Shown one piece after another: positions 7,350-14,882 of a stretch of DNA of 15,898 nt. Origin of the DNA: Ruminococcus sp. (GTDB taxonomy: Bacteria; Bacillota; Clostridia; Oscillospirales; Ruminococcaceae). The number at the start of each line of letters is the position of its first letter. The stretch's first letter is position 1. Location of the stretch: positions 1 to 15,898 of the forward strand of contig JAILFF010000294.1 of the NCBI GenBank assembly GCA_024697705.1. The letters run 5' to 3'. Position numbers and translations under genes: made by a program. The notes beneath the pieces were generated by a model. The model made no database searches, had not been told where the DNA came from, and worked only from the letters and a program-made list of their open reading frames with translations.

Positions 7350-10300
7350 GATCAGAATCGTGAATTTCAGATTCAATGACAGAGCAAAGCTGATCCCCGA
7401 CGAGATCTTCTGTACCGAAAACGCCGAGGGTAAACCGATAGATACTTTGCTGAATCTCGAAAACGGCGGCGGTAAGTCCGTTATCGTGCAGCTGCTTCTT
7501 CAGCCTGTCTGCCCGAAAGCTAAAGTACAGGACCGCAGCATCAGCGAATATTTCCAGAAAGGCACCGATCATGCTTTCGTTCTGATAGAGTGGGCATTGG
7601 ACGGTTCGTCCAACAGCCTGCTGACAGGCATAGCATTGGCGGCAAGCACCACAGCAGACGATGAAAACGAAAGCAAAACCGTTCGTTTCTACACATTTAT
7701 GCATGATTATACAAGCGCCGGTGATAAGCTTGAACTTATAAATCTTCCCCTTACCGAACGAGCAGGCAGTCATATCCGTCCCATGTCTTTTGATGATCTG
7801 CGTAAATATTTGCAGAACAGAAAGGTCGAATACTACCCTTCGGATGCTCTGCGGCGTTACCGGAAACGTCTGGAGGAATACGGGATCCTTCACACCGAAT
7901 GGGAAAATATCCTTGTGCGTATCAATTCCGTGGAGGGCGGCATTACAAAATTCTTTGAGGAATATAAAACCGCTGACAGACTGCTTGACAAGTTCATTAT
8001 CCCGGGTGTCATGCCGAATGATACGGCTTCGGCAGAAGCGTTGGAGGAAATGTTTGCCCATTATGCTGACAGCTATGCAGGGCAGGAAGAGAATCTCCGC
8101 TTGAAGTCACAGATCAAAGCGTTTACAGAAAAATTGCAAGGGATTCTTCCGTTCATGAAGAATATGTGGAATGCCGAGGACGCAAGGATACAGGCGATAC
8201 ACCTATTGGCTGACAATTTGTTCACGCTTGACCATTATATCAAATCGGAAATCGATAAGCAGGCACAGCTTGAACAAACAATAGCTGATTTGAAAGCAAA
8301 ACTGCATCATATTAAAACCGAAAAAGCGTCAGAAGCCGTATATCTTGCACAGGAGAAATTTGACGGAGCTGTTGAACAGCTTGAAAAATGCAGACAGCAA
8401 AAAGAAGAAGCGGAAAAGCAGCGTGATAAGCTTGCCCATCTGGTCAAAGTATTGAATGCTTCTAAGGAATTTGCAGAACTTGTCGAACTGCAAAATAATG
8501 AGAAAGCCCTGACCGCACAGATCAGAGAATTGGAGCAGGGAACGCAGGATTCCCGTGTTCTTTCTTTGAAGTATTCGCTCTCCTTGACAGCAGCCGAACT
8601 GAAACAGCAGACGGACAGCGAAATGATCCATGAAGAATCGGCAAGAAAAGAATACTCAAATACACTTCTTGAAACACAAAAAAAAATATTACAGCTTACC
8701 GGACAGCATAATGAAGAAAACAATCGCTTGAATCAGGCAACAGGTCGCAAGGATTATCTGCTTGAACAGATCAATCGGGGATTATCGGAGCTTGATTTGC
8801 AGATAACGGTCATGCTTGACGGCAGCTATTCCAAAGAGGATACCGAGAGTATCCGTTCGGGCTATGATAAACAGATCAAAAATGCAAATAATGAAATTGA
8901 AAGATATCAAATCGAAGCAGAACAGCTCGAACAGGAGCTTGACGCTCGGGACGCGGAGCGCACAGAACTGACCCGAGCAGAGGCAAATCATAATGTCGGT
9001 CTGCAACAGCATGAGTCGGCATTAAAACAGTACATGGAAGCATATAACGCTGTTCTTCCTGTAATGGAGCATTTGTCGATACCTGCAAGCCGATTGTTTA
9101 CCGATGAACCGATAACAAGCCTTGATAATATACTTGCGAAGCTGACCGAGCAGCAGAAACAAACGGAGCGTTCAGCCGAATTGCTCGCAGAACAGCTAAG
9201 ATGCATTGAAACGGGACAGCTTCACCTTTCTAAAACAGCAGTTGTATTTTTGCAGGAAACGGGCGTTTCTTACCAGACAGGCGAGCAATATTTGAATTTT
9301 CAGTCACCCAAAATACGGGAGAATATTCTTTCAGTCAACCCGCTTGCTGCTTATGCTGTCATAGTTGATTCCGAAAAGGAGCAGATAGATCTGCTGTCAC
9401 AAACAACAGATCTATGGCTGTCGGCTGTTGTTCCTGTTTATACGCGCTCCGAGCTTGCCGATATGGCTGACGGGAAATGGAGCGAGAATAACCGTTTTCT
9501 CTCTGCATTTGATAAGGAATATTTTAGTGACGCTTCTGCGTACAAAGATGTCATACAGCAAAGACTTGATGATGCCAAAGCCGAGATCGAGCATATTCGG
9601 CATCAGATAAGTGAATGGAATTCGGAACGCGGTATTCTTTCTGCGTTTACATATACCGCTGATGATGAACGGCATATTCGGGAACAGATCGTTTCCTGTC
9701 AATCGGAACTCCGGGCAATTAAGGATAAGCTATCAGCACTTGACGACCGAAAAGCGGAAATAAAAAAGCGCACAGAGAAGCTTCGTGACCTTATAAATGC
9801 AGAACAGCGCGTTTTAAACCGGGTGGAAAATCATCAAAAAGAATTTGAGCGTATCTGCGATACTATTTCGCAATATGAAGAACTAAGCAGACAAATAACC
9901 GAAATGGAATCAGCCTGCAAACGGCTTGCTTCTCAAACAGAGTCGGAGCAAAGGGAAGAAAGGCGGCTTTCCGAACTTATAGCTGAATGTGATGAAAAGA
10001 TAAAGCAGCTCAATGATAAACTGACAGAGTATCAGAATTTGCTCGGTGAACTGAATGGCACACCGGAAGCCGATTTACTTTCGGAAGATTATTCTGCAAT
10101 GCTTGCGGAATATCGTTTATATCAAGATAGTTTTTCTGCCGATCGCCATAAGTTGCAGAAACAGCTGCAAGATATACAGGGTAAGATCGGAACAAAAAGA
10201 AAAGCGATCAAGAGATTTCATATCGAACCGACAGAATATGAAAGCACGATATATTCCGATGAAGCTTATCATTATGCAGAGACACAGTGCATACAGACTC

Positions 10301-11625
10301 AAAATGAATATGAATTATCTGCTGAGCAGTGTTCAAAAGCAGATATTTCTTATGCTAAAGCCGAAAGCGCATTGGAACAGGCTAAAGCGAAACTCTCTGA
10401 TCTGCATACCGAGCTTTTACCACGATCAGAGGTCGGCTCGGATTTTGAACGCCGTATAAGGGAATGTGAATCCGCTTTAGACGATTCCGAAAAGATCATG
10501 CGGGAATGTACCGGTAAATTGGCTAATTTGAATTCGGAACGCAAATATACAGCGAAATTTGCAGAAAGATTTACAGCAGAAAATACAGAATACACACCTA
10601 AGCTGTCAGAAGCTCTGCAAGATACCAACAAACTTCGTGATACCATAGAGAACTGTATTGAAAAATTGAAACAAGCAGAGAGTAAAACGAAGAAATATCA
10701 CAGCTCTGAGCTTGAACCGTTCAGAAACACGCATACCTTGTTTACGGGAACGCTTGACGGCATTTTATCCGTAATCGATAATCATGATATCGCAGGCGAT
10801 AAATACTTTACGCTTTATGAGCGTACAGAGGGTGACATCAAGCGTTATCATGATCGAATAGCACAGCTTGCTGTTCTGCTAAAAGATGTTGAGGACAGCA
10901 GAAAGCAGCTTGTGACAAATTGTCTCCAGCGTGTCGGACGGCTGTATGAAAACCTAACGATACTATCAAAGAAATCAACGATTCAGATCGGCAATACAAA
11001 AAAACAGATGATACGAATTGATCTGCCTGACATTGAACCTATGAGTGAGCAGCCTGCCGAAAGGATAAATCGGTATATAACAGAGCAGGTGAAACAGTAT
11101 CTGTCAGAACAGGAAAATACGACCGGAACACATCATGAGCATTTGGAAATCAGGAGGCTTTTGAACTGCTATATCGGAAAAGAATCCATTCCGATCACCG
11201 TTTTCAAGATCGACAAGAATGTCCAAAACAGCCGCTATCGTTCATGGCAGGACGCATTAAAAGCCAATTCCGGCGGGGAGCAGTTTGTTGTACTGTTCTC
11301 GCTGATCGTTTCCATAATGAATTACACACGGAGCCTGACGAGCAATCTGAACACTGCAAGCGGTGTGCTGATCCTTGACAACCCGTTCGGACCTATCTCA
11401 TCGCCGCATCTTCTTGAACCGATGTTTCGTATCGCACGGCATTTTCATATTCAGCTGATCTGCTTAACGCACCTCGGGACGGCTGCTGTAACGAGCTTTT
11501 TCGATATGGTGTATCAGCTTCGTTTCAAGAACCTTCCGCTTTCAAATGTGGAAATACTCGATGCCGAGCCAAAACAGCACATGGAACACGCATATTACTT
11601 ATCAGAACAACTCACTTTTTTCTGA
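7333..11625 (+). CDS. jetC: Wadjet JetC: SMC-like ATPase (MukB/MksB-type)
   Basis: 1430 residues in one uninterrupted frame. The N-terminal head has the Walker A L-E-N-G-G-G-K48-S49. Long coiled coils, rich in E, K, Q and L, span about 270-590 and 780-1210. They are separated by a hinge-like globular section (about 600-770) containing V-S-Y-Q-T-G-E-Q-Y-L and N-P-L-A-A-Y-A-V-I-V. The C-terminal head has the ABC signature N-S1313-G-G-E-Q, the Walker B V-L-I-L-D1349-N1350-P-F-G, and a switch His in I-C-L-T-H-L. In characterised Wadjet complexes this protein dimerises and extrudes DNA loops with ATP, sensing small circular DNA. The residue after the Walker B Asp is Asn rather than the usual catalytic Glu, and the first Walker A Gly is Leu. 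It is last in the operon, before a strong terminator. Confidence 0.92.
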   Translation: MPAIRKIRIVNFRFNDRAKLIPDEIFCTENAEGKPIDTLLNLENGGGKSVIVQLLLQPVCPKAKVQDRSISEYFQKGTDHAFVLIEWALDGSSNSLLTGIALAASTTADDENESKTVRFYTFMHDYTSAGDKLELINLPLTERAGSHIRPMSFDDLRKYLQNRKVEYYPSDALRRYRKRLEEYGILHTEWENILVRINSVEGGITKFFEEYKTADRLLDKFIIPGVMPNDTASAEALEEMFAHYADSYAGQEENLRLKSQIKAFTEKLQGILPFMKNMWNAEDARIQAIHLLADNLFTLDHYIKSEIDKQAQLEQTIADLKAKLHHIKTEKASEAVYLAQEKFDGAVEQLEKCRQQKEEAEKQRDKLAHLVKVLNASKEFAELVELQNNEKALTAQIRELEQGTQDSRVLSLKYSLSLTAAELKQQTDSEMIHEESARKEYSNTLLETQKKILQLTGQHNEENNRLNQATGRKDYLLEQINRGLSELDLQITVMLDGSYSKEDTESIRSGYDKQIKNANNEIERYQIEAEQLEQELDARDAERTELTRAEANHNVGLQQHESALKQYMEAYNAVLPVMEHLSIPASRLFTDEPITSLDNILAKLTEQQKQTERSAELLAEQLRCIETGQLHLSKTAVVFLQETGVSYQTGEQYLNFQSPKIRENILSVNPLAAYAVIVDSEKEQIDLLSQTTDLWLSAVVPVYTRSELADMADGKWSENNRFLSAFDKEYFSDASAYKDVIQQRLDDAKAEIEHIRHQISEWNSERGILSAFTYTADDERHIREQIVSCQSELRAIKDKLSALDDRKAEIKKRTEKLRDLINAEQRVLNRVENHQKEFERICDTISQYEELSRQITEMESACKRLASQTESEQREERRLSELIAECDEKIKQLNDKLTEYQNLLGELNGTPEADLLSEDYSAMLAEYRLYQDSFSADRHKLQKQLQDIQGKIGTKRKAIKRFHIEPTEYESTIYSDEAYHYAETQCIQTQNEYELSAEQCSKADISYAKAESALEQAKAKLSDLHTELLPRSEVGSDFERRIRECESALDDSEKIMRECTGKLANLNSERKYTAKFAERFTAENTEYTPKLSEALQDTNKLRDTIENCIEKLKQAESKTKKYHSSELEPFRNTHTLFTGTLDGILSVIDNHDIAGDKYFTLYERTEGDIKRYHDRIAQLAVLLKDVEDSRKQLVTNCLQRVGRLYENLTILSKKSTIQIGNTKKQMIRIDLPDIEPMSEQPAERINRYITEQVKQYLSEQENTTGTHHEHLEIRRLLNCYIGKESIPITVFKIDKNVQNSRYRSWQDALKANSGGEQFVVLFSLIVSIMNYTRSLTSNLNTASGVLILDNPFGPISSPHLLEPMFRIARHFHIQLICLTHLGTAAVTSFFDMVYQLRFKNLPLSNVEILDAEPKQHMEHAYYLSEQLTFF

Positions 11626-11632
11626 TTATTTC

Positions 11633-11670
11633 AACAGGGCATCGCCATTCAACGGTAATGCCCTGTTTTT
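11633..11670 (+). terminator. Intrinsic terminator of the jet operon
   Basis: AACAGGGCAT (11633-11642) pairs with ATGCCCTGTT (11658-11667), with a few further inner pairs and a 7-base loop, followed by TTT. It begins eight bases after the jetC stop. The T-run is on the plus strand only. Confidence 0.9.
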
Positions 11671-11673
11671 CTA

Positions 11674-11880
11674 TTATTTGTCCTCGTCTGAACACTCCTC
11701 CGGCCCATGTATGAGCTGAATGTAAACGCACTCTGCTCGTTCACGCTCCTCGCCATCGGTTGTCATCATGAATTCAAGGAAATATGCCTTTGCCTGTTCG
11801 TAAAAATGCCAAACTTCATCGTTGGGGGAGCGAGACAATTGCCAATATTCTCGAAAAGGCTGAGTATTGCGGACATACTG
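11674..11880 (-). pseudogene. 3' fragment of an unrecognised small gene
   Basis: An open minus-strand reading of 68 residues runs from just after an in-frame TGA (11881-11883) to TAA (11674-11676). It contains no ATG or GTG start near its beginning. The composition is protein-like (S-P-N-D-E-V-W-H-F-Y-E-Q-A-K then E-E-R-E-R-A-E-C-V-Y-I-Q-L, acidic C-terminus E-E-C-S-D-E-D-K). It resembles small acidic helical proteins from clostridial mobile elements, but the family was not recognised. Its first part overlaps, antisense, the recombinase-like fragment, so the junction between the two remnants probably lies near 11825-11850. Confidence 0.35.
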
Positions 11881-11933
11881 TCAACTTCCGCACTCATGTG
11901 AAGTCTTACAAAAAAAGAAAAAGAGAAAGGCTG
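11823..11933 (+). pseudogene. Fragment of a large serine recombinase
   Basis: Read on the plus strand, about 37 residues (W-G-S-E-T-I-A-N-I-L-E-K-A-E-Y-C-G-H-T-V, then N-F-R-T-H-V-K-S-Y-K-K-R-K) match the conserved W-x-x-x-T-I-x-x-I-L-x-x-x-E-Y-x-G-H-T-V-N-F-x-T block of the Recombinase domain in clostridial TnpX-like site-specific recombinases. The catalytic N-terminal domain and the rest of the C-terminus are absent, so this is a scar of an integrated element. It lies within 200 bases of the 3' end of the defence operon. Based on remembered family patterns, so moderate confidence. Confidence 0.6.
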
Positions 11934-11957
11934 CGTAACCACAAAGGTTACGCAACC
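11910..11957 (-). terminator. Intrinsic terminator for the minus-strand 89-residue gene
   Basis: On the minus strand a 12-bp stem (11946-11957 with 11929-11940, one G-T pair, 5-base loop) is followed by a long T-rich tract (complement of 11910-11928). It ends transcripts coming from the right and lies about 76 bases past the stop of the 12034-12303 gene. Confidence 0.75.
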
Positions 11958-11991
11958 CTATCTTCAAATCATAAAAACTTCTTTGTGAGTA

Positions 11992-12018
11992 CCCGTCTTT
12001 AGGTCGGGGGATTTTTTT
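11992..12018 (+). terminator. Weak terminator-like or IS-end-like hairpin
   Basis: CCCGTC (11992-11997), TTTAG, then GTCGGG form a short stem with one mismatch, followed by GGA and seven T. It would work as a weak plus-strand terminator. The core CTTTAGGTCGGGGGA also resembles the hairpin at the right end of IS200/IS605-type elements. The other bases of the 11672-12033 gap hold the two gene fragments and the minus-strand terminator. Confidence 0.35.
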
Positions 12019-12033
12019 GCGCCTTATTTACGG

Positions 12034-12303
12034 TCACGAAATGTCTTTGGCATTTTCCCACTCATCGAGGGAAAGGTCTCCGCCCGACGGCACGCTGCCC
12101 GTCATTTCGTTTGCCGAAGCCGTGTTCATGGGGTCGGTAATCCCCGCTGCGTTTTCCGACGAAGCACAGGCGTACAGCGACTTCAAGTCCCTGACCCCCT
12201 TGCGGTGCAGCCGTCTTTGCATCGGCAGCGAAAGCGAGTTGTAAAACGCCATCGCACGGCTGTCGGATTCGAGCAGCTCGGAAATGTCCTTGTATTCGTT
12301 CAT
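12034..12303 (-). CDS. Hypothetical 89-residue protein
   Basis: The start is set at the ATG 12301-12303, preceded on the minus strand by GGGAGG; a longer in-frame reading extends through its promoter and is rejected. The N-terminal half is helical and charged (D-I-S-E-L-L-E-S, F-Y-N-S-L-S-L-P-M-Q-R-R-L-H-R-K-G-V-R-D). It resembles the short F-N-S-L-P-x-x-x-Q-x-x-L proteins common in clostridia. The second half is a flexible Ser/Ala/Gly-rich tail ending L-D-E-W-E-N-A-K-D-I-S. No signal peptide or membrane segment. It is divergent from the c-di-GMP protein gene; function unknown. Confidence 0.75.
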   Translation of the reverse strand: MNEYKDISELLESDSRAMAFYNSLSLPMQRRLHRKGVRDLKSLYACASSENAAGITDPMNTASANEMTGSVPSGGDLSLDEWENAKDIS

Positions 12304-12348
12304 GATGATACCTCCCGTTTTGTATCGCTTGTTTTTTCTGTACCGCAT

Positions 12349-12376
12349 TATTATCCCCCGCCGCCACGGGATAATA
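12349..12376 (-). other. Hairpin in the leader of the 89-residue gene
   Basis: TATTATCCC (12349-12357) and GGGATAATA (12368-12376) form a perfect 9-bp stem with a 10-base GC-rich loop. It lies between the minus-strand promoter and the ribosome site, so it would be near the 5' end of that mRNA. No T-run follows it. Confidence 0.6.
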
Positions 12377-12396
12377 CAGACGTAACCACTAAAAAA

Positions 12397-12425
12397 ATCA
12401 TATCGCAAGCAATTATTTTTTGCAA
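12397..12425 (-). promoter_or_regulatory. Promoter of the 89-residue gene
   Basis: On the minus strand TTGCAA (12420-12425), a 17-base spacer and TATGAT (12397-12402). Start of transcription near 12390. Its -35 box lies only six bases from the -35 of the divergent plus-strand promoter, so the two promoters may interfere with or share a regulator. Confidence 0.72.
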
Positions 12426-12431
12426 TAATCC

Positions 12432-12460
12432 TTGATTTATGAATAATAGTATGATATAAT
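12432..12460 (+). promoter_or_regulatory. Promoter of the REC-GGDEF-HD-GYP gene
   Basis: TTGATT (12432-12437), a 17-base spacer and TATAAT (12455-12460) preceded by TGA (extended -10). Start near 12467, giving a leader of about 60 bases that ends in GGAGG (12514-12518) ahead of the ATG at 12527. Confidence 0.8.
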
Positions 12461-12526
12461 AAAATATATACGCTTACTTTTGGTAAACGTTTAAAAAGAC
12501 TCGTTTCATTTCCGGAGGAATGGTTT

Positions 12527-14881
12527 ATGGCATATAAAATTATCGTCGTTGATGACGACAGTACAAATCTCCGCATGGCTGAACATATCCTGAGCAAAAA
12601 CGATATGGACGTTACCGCACTCCGCTCGGGACAGGCGCTTCTCGATCACATCGAAAGGAACGACCCGCCCGATCTTATTCTTCTTGATATAAATATGCCC
12701 GAAATGGACGGATTTCAGACGCTTGAGGAACTGCGTATCAAAGAGAGCGCCGACGGTCTTGAAGAAACACCTGTTATATTCCTTACCGCCTCCGAAGGGA
12801 TAGAGACCGAGACCCACGGCTTTGAAGCGGGCGTTTCGGATTACATAAAAAAGCCGTTCAACCCCGAAATACTTCTCAAACGCATAGACAATATAATCAC
12901 GCGGCAGAACAGGATAAAGCTGCTGCGCACTGCCGCTTCCACCGATAAGCTTACCGGACTGCTCAACAAGTCCGCAGCTGCTTCCGAACTGGGGCACTCC
13001 TGCGCGGGCGAAAGCGGCTGTCTGATGATGATAGACCTCGATTCGTTCAAGCTTGTAAACGATCTCTACGGTCACGAGATGGGCGACCGTGTGCTTATCG
13101 CCTTCTCGAAGCTGATAATCGAAAATGCCCCCGAAGGCAGCCGATGCGCCCGTATCGGCGGCGACGAGTTCGCGGCGTTCTTCAAGGATATGAACGGCGA
13201 AAGCGAGATCGAGCCGCTCGCGGAAAAGCTCAATCTTCACATCACCGCCGAAGCGAGACAGCTCATGGGCGACGATATGGAGATACCTCTCGGAGTGTCC
13301 ATCGGCGGTGTTTCCGTTCCCGAATGTGGGCGCGAATACGAAAAGCTGCTGTCACTGGCGGACAAGGCGCTCTACAACGTCAAGCAGAACGGAAAGCACG
13401 GCGCGGAGATGTATTCCCGCGAAAGAGCCGACGAGAACTCCGCTGAAATAGACTCCATCGAAAAGGAGCTTTCCACGCTTTCCGCTATATTCGGCGAAAG
13501 AAATATACCCAACTCGGCGCTGCGGCTCGATAAGCAGATTTTTTCCAGCGTCTACCAGTATATAATGAGATACGTCATGCGCAGCCACCGCAAAGCCTGC
13601 AAGATGCTGCTGACTATCTCACACGGCTCCGAGACCGACCCCGACAGATACGAGGAGCTTTGCTCGGAATTCGGCGACCACATCAAAAACTGTCTCAGAA
13701 AATCCGACATACTGATGCGCAACAAGCATGACCAGTATTTCGTGCTGCTTGCCGATATCCGCGAAGCGGCGGTCGGAGCGGTCATCAGCAATATCATGGG
13801 CAGCTGGAAGGAACTGCACGGCGACGCGGTAAAGCTCAACAGCGTGACCGAATTCGTCGGCGGCAGTGCCGTTGCAGCCGAGCCCGAGAAGGAATCCCGC
13901 GTGGTGATCCTCGACAGCGACGTTAATGAGATCAAGCGCATGGGGCAGATCTTAAGCAGCGGAGGGTTTTACGTATCGGCGATGAAGTCCGCGCCGCCGC
14001 TGTTTGAATACCTGAAAAAAAGCGTACCCGAGCTCTTGATAATCGGCGCGGAGCTGCCCTCGCTCAACTGCCTCGATATACTGAACAGGCTGAGAGAGAT
14101 AGGCGGCGAGACCGCGGATATACCTGTGCTGCTGCTCGGCTCGGAAGAACAGAGCGAGCTTATGGCGAACGGACTGCTTCACGGAGCCTGCGACATTCTG
14201 CACAAGCCTTTAAATTCCGTAACGCTTCTGCAAAGAGTGCGCAATACCATTGAGCTTTCGTCGCTTCGCCACACAATGAGCTGCGAGGTGGAGAAGAAGC
14301 TGCGCGGCAGCAGAGAGCTTTTCTTAAACGTAGTACGTTCGTTCTCCGAGCTTATCGACGCCAAGGATAATTACGCGCACGGACATTCGGTGAAGGTAGC
14401 CGAGCTTGCGCGGGAGATCGCAAAACGCGCAGGGATGACCGAGACCCGTCAGAGCGAGATCTACACGGCGGCGCTGCTGCGCGATGTGGGAAAGCTGAAT
14501 ATTCCCGATTCTGTCATCAGCAAACCCGCGACGCTTACCAACGAGGAATACGAACTGGTTAAAGATCATTCAAATCTGGGCGCGAGAACGCTTGAGTGCA
14601 TCGACTCGATGCCGATACTTGCGGCGGGTGCGAGGTGGCATCACGAGCGCTACGGCGGCGGCGGCTACCCCGACGGGCTTTCGGGCAAGGATATCCCGAC
14701 TGAAGCAAGGATCATCGCCGTTGCGGACGCCTACGCCGCGATGACGAGCAGCCGCACTTTCCGCGGAAGTCTGACAGCGGCTCAGGCGGCAGAGGAGCTT
14801 CGGCGCGGCAGAGGAACGCAGTTCGACCCCGAATTTACCGATATAATGCTTAAGATCGCAGAGGAACAGAATGAGCCGTGA
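12527..14881 (+). CDS. Multi-domain c-di-GMP signalling protein: REC-GGDEF-degenerate GGDEF-pseudo-REC-HD-GYP
   Basis: 784 residues, cytoplasmic. Residues 1-125 are a full receiver (D9/D10/D11, phosphoacceptor D54, T87, K109). Residues about 138-300 are a GGDEF domain with intact G-G-D213-E-F and D-K-L-T-G-L-L-N, predicted to make c-di-GMP; the upstream inhibitory site reads P-E-G-S, not R-x-x-D. Residues about 330-440 look like a second, degenerate GGDEF with N-K-H401-D-Q-Y-F in place of the signature but an R391-K-S-D394 motif. Residues about 455-575 are a pseudo-receiver with G507 in place of the phosphorylated Asp. Residues about 595-780 are HD-GYP (G-H620-S, H681, H-H705/706-E, G-Y-P 713-715), expected to degrade c-di-GMP, but the HD motif is R652-D653. 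The start has a good GGAGG site. Phosphorylation by a histidine kinase such as the downstream one is plausible. Confidence 0.9.
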   Translation: MAYKIIVVDDDSTNLRMAEHILSKNDMDVTALRSGQALLDHIERNDPPDLILLDINMPEMDGFQTLEELRIKESADGLEETPVIFLTASEGIETETHGFEAGVSDYIKKPFNPEILLKRIDNIITRQNRIKLLRTAASTDKLTGLLNKSAAASELGHSCAGESGCLMMIDLDSFKLVNDLYGHEMGDRVLIAFSKLIIENAPEGSRCARIGGDEFAAFFKDMNGESEIEPLAEKLNLHITAEARQLMGDDMEIPLGVSIGGVSVPECGREYEKLLSLADKALYNVKQNGKHGAEMYSRERADENSAEIDSIEKELSTLSAIFGERNIPNSALRLDKQIFSSVYQYIMRYVMRSHRKACKMLLTISHGSETDPDRYEELCSEFGDHIKNCLRKSDILMRNKHDQYFVLLADIREAAVGAVISNIMGSWKELHGDAVKLNSVTEFVGGSAVAAEPEKESRVVILDSDVNEIKRMGQILSSGGFYVSAMKSAPPLFEYLKKSVPELLIIGAELPSLNCLDILNRLREIGGETADIPVLLLGSEEQSELMANGLLHGACDILHKPLNSVTLLQRVRNTIELSSLRHTMSCEVEKKLRGSRELFLNVVRSFSELIDAKDNYAHGHSVKVAELAREIAKRAGMTETRQSEIYTAALLRDVGKLNIPDSVISKPATLTNEEYELVKDHSNLGARTLECIDSMPILAAGARWHHERYGGGGYPDGLSGKDIPTEARIIAVADAYAAMTSSRTFRGSLTAAQAAEELRRGRGTQFDPEFTDIMLKIAEEQNEP

Positions 14882-14882
14882 T

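Noticed and set aside
7309..8061. 250-codon minus-strand open frame opposite the start of jetC
   Set aside because: Antisense of the jetC ATPase head; no motif or start signals.
12304..12597. N-terminal extension of the 89-residue minus-strand gene
   Set aside because: It would run across its own promoter and hairpin and into the divergent gene. The ATG at 12303 has a GGGAGG site.
12506..13240. 244-codon minus-strand open frame opposite the receiver and GGDEF domains
   Set aside because: The plus strand encodes unmistakable REC and GGDEF motifs here; the antisense frame has no recognisable domain.
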